Shown here one piece after another: positions 22,101-31,904 of a DNA stretch of 64,000 bases. The position numbers and the translations under genes were made by a program. This DNA comes from Chlamydomonas sphaeroides (taxonomy: Eukaryota > Chlorophyta > Chlorophyceae > Chlamydomonadales > Chlamydomonadaceae): contig BDDC01000184.1 of NCBI GenBank assembly GCA_001662425.1, positions 24,085 to 88,084 on the forward strand. Direction: 5' to 3'. The notes beneath the pieces are model-generated. The model saw only the letters and a list, made by a program, of their open reading frames with translations, did not search any database and was not told the origin of the DNA. Each line of letters starts with the position of its first letter. Within the stretch, counting starts at the first letter, position 1.

Positions 22101-24276
22101 CTGGCTGCCCGTGCCGCGTTTTAGGCCCCGGATTCTCGCCCCGCGTCGAGGCGCGTCCAAGCGCTTGCGCCAGGCTGCTGCGTGCACCTCGCCAGCTGGC
22201 CCAGGCCCCTTCCTGTGCAGCCCCCATGCTGCCGGCAACGACTCATCACCCACCGTACGTGAGCTGCATGAACCTGGCCAGCTGGTCCAGGCTCTTTTTG
22301 AAGGCCAGGTAGGTCGTGGCCCACACCGTCACCACGGCGCCCATGCTGATGAAGAGGCTGCTGCCGAAGTTGTCAAACAGCTTGAAGCTGCGGGCCGCAT
22401 CGAGGGACACGAGGAAATGCTGGTCAGGCCCCGCAGCGGCGCGGCGCCCGGGCACATGCCGAGCCCGACTGCAATGGCAGGGGCGCTGGGGCTGGAGTCG
22501 GGCCCGTGGGTCGGCCCGCCGGGGCGTGTCTCTCCCCGGCCGCCCCGCCCCCGGCGCATGCAAGGGCACACCGGCGAATGCAACGGCCTGCCTGATGGCG
22601 CTGGCGGGTGCGCCCCCCCCGCGCTCGCTCACCCCGACTGCCACACCATGAAGCCGATCATGCCGCCCACCATTGTGCCCAGCAGCCGGTCAAATGCCAC
22701 CTGCGGGCGCGGCAGGGGCAGCGCGCACCCCGGCAGCCCGTGGCGGCAGGCAGGAGGAGGTCGGGCGGGCGGGAGGGCTGCGGGTCCGGGGCGACTACCG
22801 GGCGACCAGGGCGAGGAGCGCCCGCCAGCCCGCCGCACCCTGCCGCCGCCCCGGCGGGCCCCTGCCCTGCCCGGCGACAACGCGCGGGGCCTGCGCCGGG
22901 CTTCAGGAGGATGACGGGGAGGGGCGGGGCGGGCCCTCGCTCCAGGGCGGCAGCGTGCGGCAGCACGCACACAGGTTCTGTTGGACTGAACACTTGAACA
23001 GACAGGCGGCGCCGGGCTTCGTTTCCGGCACTTAAACGGTGCACCTAAACGCATCCCTGCTTGCTGCGCAACACCAACTTGTCACCAACCCAAGGCTAGC
23101 CGTGTGGGGCGTGTAATCAGAACTTTCAGCTGAGCACACACGCGCACGACCAACGCCTCACAGCCCCCTCGAAGGGCATTGCTCTATACCCTTCCTCCAG
23201 GTGAAGGGGGGCCGCACCTGGGCCACCTTGCCGATGAGCGGCGCCGTGACGACGATGGAGGTGATGGCGGCCCAGTTGCAGCTCTGGCGGAAGTTGGCTG
23301 CCAGCACCTTGTGCTCTGAGGGGCGCAGGAGCGGCGCGCGGCGAGGGGCCAGCGGGTGCGAGGGGCGGGGCATGCGCGCGCGTCAGCAGCGCAGAGGCAC
23401 GCCAAGACGCGCCGGCGCGAGGGCCGCGCCCGGGCTCCAGCGGCTCCCAGCCTCGTCCGGAGAGGGCCATGGCCCATGAGGCCCTGGCCGGGGCCGACTT
23501 CTCTGGCCGGGACGCGGGGCCGCGAGCGCAGCTGCCAGCGCCCCGCCAGCATCCCCGCAGAAGCTCGCGAGCCAGGGTTATGTGCAGCCGCTCACCCGGG
23601 CCGAAGTCGATTGAGTGCCCCAGCATCCCGAAGAACAGGATGGCCAGGCTCAGCCGCGTGGCGCGGCGCTGCCAGTCGGGGAACTGGGGTTGATTAAGGG
23701 AGGCACACCGGGCCAGGGGGGGGGGCGCTTGGGCCAGGGGTCCAGCATGCGTTGCGGAGGCCGGCAGGAAGGAGCGGCTGAGGCACGGCAGGTTCGTGGC
23801 CCCGGTCGCGGTCATGCCGACGGTCGAGAGAGTGGACGCGAGACGGGCGTGCGGAGGCAAGTGGGCCAAGTGGCGGCGCGTGTCTAGGCCGCACGTGCTG
23901 GTTGCTCGGGGTGTCAAGACAGGCGCAGACTCGTTTCAGCGGTACAGCGGGCAAGGCTTGAAGCGCCTCTGGGCATGGTGGTTGGGCCGAGGAGTGGGCA
24001 GGGCCAGGGCCGGGGGTAGGCCACAGGCGACTCCGCGCTGCTGCGCGCGCCTGCCGCCTAGGTGTTGCTGGGACATGGGGTCAGCAGGGTGGCACGCCCC
24101 GAAATGTGGGTCGGGGGTGCCGATCCGTACCGTGCGGTACGGTACCGTGCGTTACTGCACCTTACCTTGGATATGTCGACCTTGATGGCCTTCGGCAGCT
24201 CGCGCAGCTCTGCCGCCATGCGCTGCAGCCCGGCCTGCAGGTTGGCTGCTGACGACGTGTGCGCCTGAAACCCCAT
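16152..24276 (-). CDS. FUSC/ALMT-like multi-pass membrane transporter
   Basis: Seventeen exons in one unbroken phase chain: 24276-24166, 23683-23596, 23315-23218, 22700-22633, 22387-22254, 21921-21856, 21457-21327, 21011-20962, 20586-20412, 20209-20172, 19929-19832, 19585-19488, 19170-19054, 18779-18693, 18328-18165, 17726-16544, 16265-16152 (939 residues). Residues about 38-232 hold five or six membrane helices (RLSLAILFFGMLGHSI; WAAITSIVVTAPLIGKV; LLGTMVGGMIGFMVW; FISMGAVVTVWATTYLAF; a last pair ending SVIMAVLVLPRSA). The WAAIT...GKV...RLLGTMVGG order is that of the FUSC/aromatic-acid exporter and plant ALMT fold. The cytosolic half is helical (WTLLLDFEEGFGHE, FVIDELVNELEEAF) but is interrupted by one 1.18-kb exon of Ser/Ala/Pro/Gln-rich sequence with a polyglutamine run. 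Substrate unknown; an anion or organic-acid carrier is the family expectation. Confidence 0.72.
17340..17425. repeat. coding CAG/CTG tract (polyglutamine of FUSC protein)
   Basis: CTG-rich on the plus strand, read on the minus strand as two Gln-rich runs broken by Glu within the large FUSC exon 17726-16544; in frame and uninterrupted by stops. Confidence 0.85.
19303..19325. repeat. CAG microsatellite in FUSC intron
   Basis: Short CAG run in the intron between FUSC exons 19585-19488 and 19170-19054. Confidence 0.8.
19389..19456. repeat. (GCACA)n pentanucleotide microsatellite
   Basis: About 13 perfect tandem copies of gcaca in the FUSC intron, ending about 31 bases from the donor of exon 19585-19488. 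Confidence 0.95.
19699..19795. repeat. 25-bp minisatellite, 4 copies
   Basis: cgacctcatgggggccttcc recurs at 19701, 19726, 19751 and 19776, a 25-bp period with nearly identical units. It lies in the FUSC intron between exons 19929-19832 and 19585-19488, starting about 36 bases after the donor in transcript direction. Confidence 0.93.
21173..21325. repeat. 76-bp tandem duplication anchored on a splice donor
   Basis: Two copies of a roughly 76-bp unit (gctctaaacagatacanatgc ... acgccag/acgccaa) lie directly after the donor of FUSC exon 21457-21327. The bases beyond the second copy (21145-21165, gcctgcatgtcgaggccgtg) repeat the end of that exon (gcctgcatgttgaggtcgtg, 21331-21350), so part of the coding exon was duplicated too. 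Confidence 0.85.
21661..21722. repeat. GGTGCG/GGTGCA simple repeat
   Basis: Alternating gcaggtgcgggt units in the FUSC intron between exons 21921-21856 and 21457-21327. Confidence 0.85.
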
Positions 24277-25092
24277 GGCGCCGGCGTCCCTGCGAGCTTC
24301 TGGGCCTGACGGAGCGCGCTAGGTGAGGTGCTGCGGCCGCCCTGCGGGAGGGGAACGGGTGGAGGCGCAGTGAGCAGGAGCAGGGAGGGTCCGTACGCCG
24401 GCGTCGTTGAGTGAGGGCAAGGTGCCGGACGGCACCGGGACAATGTCAAGGGAGCGCCCGGCGGGCAGCTGGGTGCAGCGGGATACAGCTTTGCAACGTC
24501 CAAAGCCGACCCCGTGCCACTTAAGCGCCGAGCGCTCGCTTTGAACCGCGGTATATGCGGGTCCATGATTGGGCCTGCGACAAGCCGCAGAGGTGCAGGC
24601 TTCAAGCTCGGGCTCACCAGCAGCTGTACGTGCCTCACGTACAGATGGGGCAGCGTGCCAGCGAAAGCTGGGAAGTGTCACAACACACGCATCGCGTGGC
24701 GTCAGCGCACGGCTCGGTTGGCCAATGCAAGGCAGTGCATATAACCAGGTTGTGCAGTGGACGTGACACCGGGCTCGGCCTCTGAATGTCATCAAGCGAC
24801 CGATTGCAAACCCAGCCCGGCCCCCGACGGAAGGCGAATGTTGCCACACACCACAACCCACGCCTTAGACGCATACATCACTGCACCAGTTGCACCTCGC
24901 GCCTTCGCTTGGCCTTATCACGCGCCCTTCGCGCCTTGCCCAGTCGCTCCCTTATAACAAACTACCACCAGCCCTAGCGTGCACTGTCTAGCAACTTTCG
25001 GTAGACGCTCTCGCCCGGCGCGGGGGGCTGGGGCCGAACCGAAAGCATGCGGGCTAAATTGGGGTCCCCAGCTCTGCGCTAAGCGCTAAGCC
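24277..25092. promoter_or_regulatory. divergent intergenic region, FUSC / prohead-protease-like gene
   Basis: 816 bases between two head-to-head start codons. No exon is supported. The stretch is comparatively AT-rich near 24730-24990 (cttataacaaactacc), as expected upstream of a plus-strand gene. No sharp motif can be claimed. Confidence 0.45.
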
Positions 25093-28000
25093 ATGGTCTT
25101 CGGCTGTTTTAAGTGCTGCGCCCCGCCTCTCGTACCTGACGACCACACCGAACTCAGCCGCGACGAGGTGTGCATCCGCGGTGAGACCTTCGCCCGCGCC
25201 GCGCGTCACACCCTTCCTCTCTTTCCCTTGCAGCTCAAGCGGCTATACGATAAGTCGATTAGTGCCAATGGGGGACGGCTCTATGTGCACGGTGAGGGCC
25301 ATGCCCATGGGCTTTTAGGGAAGCCGCGCCGCGTGTTGCTAACTCTAGCCTGGCGCTGTGGTACAGGCATTTTTGCCCGTGCAAATACACGTAACAACAA
25401 CAAACGCGTGTACCCCAAGGTGCGCCGATGCCGTTTCCGTTTGGGCCCGTGCCGCGGCCCCACGCGAGGCGCTGTGCCAACACCACACTGTTGTGGCATG
25501 CTGTGCAGCACATCCTCGAACGGGAAGTGTCTCGCTTCGAGTCAGAGCACATCCTGCCGGGCACGGCACTCGGAGAGCTCGACCACCCCAACTATGCCTC
25601 CAAGTACTTCAAGTGCCTCAACCTGCCAAATGTCAGCCACCAGGTGCGACCCCTTGCAACATACACGCCTTGTCCAGCAGCGCGGCTCCAGTTGCAGGCT
25701 GGCGCGGCCATGGGGGCCGGCGGCCCGCGCCCCGTCCAACAAACGCCGGGTCGCGTTGGCAGCAGCTGCACGACCAGCGCTCACGGCGGCACGCATCCAT
25801 AACCACCACCAGCTACCACGGCTGTCTGCCGCAGCCTGGCGCTAGCGGGCCGGCCTCTGAAGCTCAGCGGTGCCAGCTGTGAGGCAGCAGCGCCGCCACC
25901 ACGCCAGCGGTGCCTCCAGCCCTGCCGGCGCTCGCTTGCGACCACGCCCCTGGGACGACGCGGCCGCGGCCCAGCCCAGCTCCAAGTCAAGAGCACCGGG
26001 CGGCCTCAGCTGCCCTGTGCCAACCCAGCGGCACCTTGCAGCAGCGCAAGCGAGTCGATGGGCGCTGGCGCGCCAACTGCCCCTCGGAGCTGCTGGAGTC
26101 GGGCCCTGGTGCGGCCTTGGAGCGGCTGGAGGACTAAGCGCCGGCGATGCTGGTTGGCGCTGGCGCTAGGCCGCCTGGCCTGTTGCGTGGGCGCTGCCGC
26201 GCTGCCGCTGGCTAAGGGTGTGGCGGCGCCCCTGGGGCGGTGCTGGCGCGTCAGCAGGACGCACCCGGCGGCAGCGCCCAAGAGGACAGCAGCACTCGGC
26301 GGGGCGCCGCAGGCCGCCGCAGCGGCCAGCTCGACCGGCGCTGCGGCCGGTGCTGCCAGCCACGGCGACGGGCGGGGCCGGGGCCTTTGCCGTGGCTGAC
26401 TGCCGGCCATGGCGCGCCTGGCTGTGGCTCAGCGCTCGCAGCGGCGAGCCCTATCGGACCTCGTGCGGCGCACGGTGGCCAAGGCTGAGCCCACGGCCAG
26501 ACTTGTCCTCCGCGCGCCTCAGCTGGCGTGGACCGGGGTCCTCCAGTGGCCCCGGCCGGTCACACACCACACACGCGGGGATGTTACTAGCTTTTATCCC
26601 TAAATGAACACACGGCCTCGCACACGCACCAACGCTTGGGCGCCCGGCCCCGGTTTCCGCCCTGTCAGGTGCTCGAGGTCATGTGGAAGGGGGACCAGCT
26701 GTGGGGAACGATTGAGGTGCTGCCCACGCCCTCGGGGCTGCTGCTGTGGGAGCTCTACTCGCGGGTGCGTGCTTGCGGGGAAGGGAGGGCGATGGGCGAT
26801 GAGAACTGGGAGCTAGCAGGGGCGCAGGGAAGGCCGGCGCGTCTCCCGGTCAGGCAGGATGGCGCATGCGCAGCGATGTGCCCCGTGGTATCAGTGCCAG
26901 GGTGTGTGACCGGCCCAAGAGCAGGGCCAGGGCGCTGCTGCGATCGCCCCAGGGCCTGACGTCAGGATGGCCTAGGGGAGATGCGGCGCCCAGCCGGCGT
27001 GGCGGTGGCGCGCGGCGCACGACCGCCGTCCGCTGGCGTGGCGCTCGAACCACGGTCGTTCTCTGTCTCCGCGTCACGCGTGCTGCGCCGCCCCCTGTCA
27101 TTCCTGACCAGGGCGTCAAGCTGGGCGTGTCCTCCCGCGGCTGGGCCAGCCTGCGCTCCGACCCCACCTCCAAGTGCGTGTTCGTGGACGACGACTTCGA
27201 GCTCATCACCTTTGACTTTGTGACCGAGCCCTCCACGCGGGGGGCCTACCTGGCGCCGGTGCAGCGCAAGTACAAGCGGCCGGTGCCCGACCAGGGCAAG
27301 GTGCGGCAGAAGGGGCCTTGGATGCGGGACGCGGGCAAGGAACGAAGGCCGAGGGCCGACGAGTGGCATGGCCGGAGGGCCGATGCGGCTGAGGTCCTTG
27401 CCTGCCTGCCCGCCCTACTTGCCGCCCTGGCCAGGGTGGCGCGGGCCGCATGGTTCAGCCGGAGCTTTGCCCCTAGAGAACAGCCCAACCCGAACCCGAA
27501 ACCCATTCCTGTCCTTGCTCCCTCTGCTTGCCTCGCCCTCCAGATGGTGTCCATCAGCCACCTGGGGCACGGGGTGGTGTCCATGGAGAAGGTGGCGCGC
27601 GTGCCCGGGCCGGCGGTGCTGGTGCAGCGCATCGCGGAGCTGCAGGTGGGAGGCAGGGGCCGCCCCGCAGGCGGGCGGGCGGGCAGCGGACAGGCGTGGC
27701 CCGGCAAGCAGGAGGCAGGCCGGGCGCTACAGCCGGCTGCGCGAACAGGCCCCGTGCCCGCCCGCCTGGCATGTTGTCCCGCATACGCCCGTTTTGATGC
27801 TGTATCCCGGCCACAGCATCCACGCGCAGCTGAGCAGTCTCCCCCCGGCTGCACCCACACCCACACCCCCGGCCGCAGCGCGCCTCGGCGGCGGTGCTGT
27901 CCGCCATGCCCCCGCAGCCGGGCGGCGCCCCTCTGGCCACCGGCCCCAGCGTGCTGTCGGGCTCGGGCGCTACGCCGCCCTCGTTCAAGCCCAGCGGCCT

Positions 28001-29557
28001 CGACAACCTGCTGTGCTACGGTCACTATGTAGTGCACCAGGTGCGTCGACGTCTGCCAGTGCGAGCTGCTGTAGCTGTCTAGCTGCGCGCTGCTCCACCG
28101 CGCGTTCAACGGCATGGGCCTGGTCCATGGCCATTGGGCTGCACGCGCCCAGCCACGGAGCTACTCCTCACGCCCTGCCCACTCGCGCCCCAGCTCATCC
28201 CCGCCTCCCCACCTCCCCGCCGCCCCGCCCGCAGTCGTCGCCCTACCTGGACCGCGAGCAGCACGCCCGCGACTACCGGGCACACCTCGTCATCTTCACC
28301 GCCCGGGCCCACCTGGCGGACGAGCGGCTCAGCACCGGGGTGAGCGCAGCCGGGCGCATGGGGTCGTACGTGTGCCGGGTGCGTTGTGGGCACAGCAGCG
28401 TTGCGTCGTACGTGTGGTCGTGCCGGTCGCAGCCGGTCGCTCTACGGGGGATGGGGGCGTGCGGTTGTTGGGTCTGGCCACCGCTGCTGCGCCCTGCCCT
28501 GGAGCGGCGCGCATGGCTGATCGTGATGGTGGTTGTTGCGGTTTTGCGCCGCCCGCCCTCGTGCCCGCAGTCGCTCAGCCGGGCGGACATCGACAACGTC
28601 ATCCTCAACAAACTCGTGACCAAGGACTCGTTCGACCCCGCCTCCACCTCGTTTGCCACCCGCCTCGACCAGCCCCTGCACCACCGCCTCGGCACGGCCG
28701 CCGCCGCCGCCGCCGCGCTCGCCGCCGAGGGCGTCGGCGTCGGCATCGCCGGCGCCGGCCTGCTCGGCTCCGCCGCAAGCGCCGCCGGGCCGCAGCACGC
28801 GGCGGCCGCCGCCGCGGCAGAGACGCACGGCCCCAGCGGGATAGACGCTTCGTATGCCGTCGTCCACGCCGCCGCCGCGGCGGCGCAGCGCCGCGGCGGC
28901 ACCGGCGACCTCGAGTCCTGGGCTATGCACCCGCACGCGCTGCCCGGCACCGCCACGCCCGACGCCACGCACGCGCCCGGGACAGGCGCCGGATCCGGGT
29001 CCGGCAGCGGCATCAAGATCCTGCCCGTCGTCGTGCCGCCCGGCGGCGCCCCCTTCGGCAAGACCGGCAGCCTGCGGCCGGGGTCCGCCAACGGGCCGCT
29101 GCTGCCTGGCTCGACGCTGGCAGCGCACCACGCGCCCAGCGCCGAGGACGAGGCGCTGCGGTCGTGGCTGTCGCAGCTGCCGGGCGGGGAGGCCATGGCG
29201 CAGGGCTTTCTCGAAATCCGGGCCTCGCTGATCAGCTTTGCGCAGCTATACGCAGCGCACCAGCGCCGCGTCGAGGCCGTGCTGCTGAAGCAGCTGGGCG
29301 CCTCCAGCCCGGCCGCGGCGCCGGCGCCGCCGGCGCAAGCGCTTGTTGCCCCGCACCCACACCCGCACCTGCAGGCGCCGCAGCAGCACCCTCATCCGCC
29401 GCCGCAGCCACAGCCGCAGCCGCAGCAGGGCCGCTCGGCGCAGCAGCAGCAGCAGCACCATCACCAGCAGGGCCACCTCTCGCACCACTCGCACGCGGGC
29501 GGTGGCCACGGGCCGCACCGGCTGGCGCAGGCGTCGGCGCAGGTACAGGTGCATTAG
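25093..29557 (+). CDS. nuclear, intron-containing homologue of phage T4 prohead core protease gp21 (peptidase S77)
   Basis: Ten exons keep phase: 25093-25167, 25234-25291, 25367-25419, 25509-25643, 26669-26764, 27112-27300, 27544-27645, 27879-28040, 28235-28339, 28571-29557 (653 residues). Exons 3-6 read as a T4-type prohead protease. They contain GIFARANTRNNNKRVYPK (the family's N..KR.YPK signature), then ALGELDHP with the candidate catalytic His (residue 88), then EVMWKGDQLWGTIEV, then GVKLGVSSRG with the candidate nucleophile Ser146, then VDDDFELITFDFVTEPS. The His-Ser spacing of 58 is close to that of gp21. The N-terminus is Cys-rich (MVFGCFKCCAPP). After residue about 205 the phage resemblance ends; the rest includes a conserved-looking YLDREQHARDYRAHLVIF segment and a final Ala-, His- and Gln-rich disordered tail. 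Family assignment is by motif reading. Whether it still cleaves proteins, and its host role, are unknown. Exon 1 donor (GAG|GTGTGC) is the only one that keeps frame. Confidence 0.75.
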
Positions 29558-31904
29558 GCGCCGGCGCCAGCGGAGCCGGGGGCGGCCGGACCGGGCCGCG
29601 GCAGCCGGGCGCGCTGCGGTCGGGAGCGGCCGCAGCGAGCTGCGCGCAGCGCCGGCGCGCGGCGAGCCGAGCCGGCGGCGGATGCCGGCTGCCGGATGCG
29701 CAGGCGGGGGGGGGNNNNNNNNNNNNNNNNNNNNNNNNNNNNNNNNNNNNNNNNNNNNNNNNNNNNNNNNNNNNNNNNNNNNNNNNNNNNNNNNNNNNNN
29801 NNNNNNNNNNNNNNNNNNNNNNNNNNNNNNNNNNNNNNNNNNNNNNNNNNNNNNNNNNNNNNNNNNNNNNNNNNNNNNNNNNNNNNNNNNNNNNNNNNNN
29901 NNNNNNNNNNNNNNNNNNNNNNNNNNNNNNNNNNNNNNNNNNNNNNNNNNNNNNNNNNNNNNNNNNNNNNNNNNNNNNNNNNNNNNNNNNNNNNNNNNNN
30001 NNNNNNNNNNNNNNNNNNNNNNNNNNNNNNNNNNNNNNNNNNNNNNNNNNNNNCGTGCAGGCGTGCAGGGGACCGGGAGGCTGTCGGAAAGCACAGCGGC
30101 GCGGGCGCTGCACCAGGCCACACGGCCGCTGTGGCGTATGGCAGCCGCTGGCGGAGCGTGCAGGGGCGGCCAGCCCCCCAGCGGGGCAGCTTAGGCGGCC
30201 CCACAGTCCCAGCTCTGCTCGCGCCGAGGTGGCGCACCGGGGCCGGGCACGCCCACGGCAGCTGCGGGGCGCGGTGCCGCACAGCCGCGGGCGTGGGCCG
30301 CGGCGCGAGCCTGCGGCGCTGTGCTGGCTGCTGGCGGCCGTGTTGCCGCACCGCACCGCACCGGCGGCGGCAGCGGTTGGGCGGCGGCAGCGGTTGGGCG
30401 CCGCCGCGGCTGCTGCGGTGTTGGTGAGGGGGGCTCGTGCATGGGCAGGCGGGCGCACGGACCACGCTGCAATGAGGCGTGGCGTGGTGCGGCCGGCCAC
30501 TCGGGCCGTCGGACGCGGCGCCGGACCGCGCCCGGCAGGCGCCGCACATGAGCCGAATACGTCGCAGGAGAGCAGCTGTTGGGCTGTGGGCCGGGTGGTT
30601 GCGTTTAGCGTAGGAAGGACGGCGACGGCGGCGCAGCGGTGGGGTTGTTTGCGGCGGTGCGGCCGGCCGCGGTGCGGTTGGTTGGCGGGGCCCTTGCCGG
30701 CAGGCACGGCAGTGATCAGGGCAATGCATGCTGGGGGCATGTCAGCTCGTCGCATGAGGCGTGGAGAACTTGGTTGCAAAGGGCCTGCCAGGGACCGGAG
30801 GGCACGGGTCTGGACCAACCCGGTGTCGGGCGGACGGTTGTGACGTGCGCCTAGGGCGATGCATGGGGGTTGCGCTGGCGCAACGCGGGGCTACCGGGCC
30901 CGGACCGCGCGCCATGGCTCGGGAGGCCGGCCGCGGGGCTGGCTGCGGACGCACAGCACTTGCTCTCGAGTGTGGTGCGTGAGATGTGATCCATCAGCCT
31001 TTCAGGAGCAGCGTTGGTGTGGGCAAAGGCGCTCGGTGTTGGGAGGGGGGTCATTTGGACGTATGCAAGCTAGGCGGCATGGGCACCGCGCCGCATGCCG
31101 CCTACGAGTGAGGCTGTGACACGAGAAACCGGGGTGAGGCTTGCTTGGCGGGGGCCGGAGGTAACGGTGGGTGTATTGCTGCGTGTGCTATGAACGAATG
31201 AATGCTGACAGGTGGGGACGGCGAGAGCTGTCCCATGCATATGCCGTGGCGGATTGTAGAGCTGTCGGCGCTGTGCTGTGTGAGCAGGCTTAGCATGGCA
31301 ATGGTGGGCTTGGAGTTGGCTCCGCAAGGCTTGGGGGATGTATGGAGTCGGAGGCTGGCTAGGAAGGGAGCAGGGGACATCGCAGGATTGAGCTTGCTGT
31401 TGGCTGCCGGTATCACTGTAAGATTGCAGTTAGGCTGTGGCAGAGAGGTAGCACTCCTATACTTTTCCCTTCTCACTCCTTCCAAAGTTGTTCGTAGTAA
31501 GAGCTGACTCGCAGCCAGCTGTCACCTGTCAGGGACAGTCGCCCAGCCACCGTGACAAAGCCGCGGGTTATGACGGGGCCTGCAGCCGCGTGTCGACTGC
31601 TGATCCATTTTCTGCATGCCTAGTGGCACTCCAATGACACATCTGTTACGCTGCTCGATAGCACGTAGCTTTTCACGTTGTTTGTGTTGTCGGCGCATCG
31701 CACATCAGTGCACTTATTCTTCCTTTTCACATTACCATGTAGCAGCATCGCAGACTTCGACGCTGCGACACTAACATTCATCGCGCTTGCGTGACCAGTT
31801 TCAACGCGCCAGTCGGCATGCGTGTCGCGCACTTCCATGCCCACCGTGGAGGTCTCTCTCCCCACCCCTCCACGCCAGCGCAGCCATGTCCGCCTGCACG
31901 CATC
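29558..31904. other. intergenic region with assembly gap, protease to SET gene
   Basis: About 2.3 kb including 339 N. No exon is supported. The right end (31600-31800) is a local AT-rich island (gttacgctgctcgatagcac ... cttttcacgttg) that suits the promoter of the plus-strand SET gene. Confidence 0.45.
29715..30053. other. assembly gap (about 339 N)
   Basis: Run of N immediately after a poly-G tract (gcaggcggggggggg), 157 bases past the stop of the protease-like gene; probably its 3' UTR. Confidence 0.98.

Noticed and set aside
25093..29557. Interpretation as an integrated virus or phage
   Set aside because: No capsid, portal or terminase genes flank it, the neighbours are ordinary algal genes, and the gene has nine typical introns.
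28114..30843. 909-codon plus-strand frame over the end of the protease-like gene
   Set aside because: It is out of frame with exon 28571-29557 and runs through the N gap.
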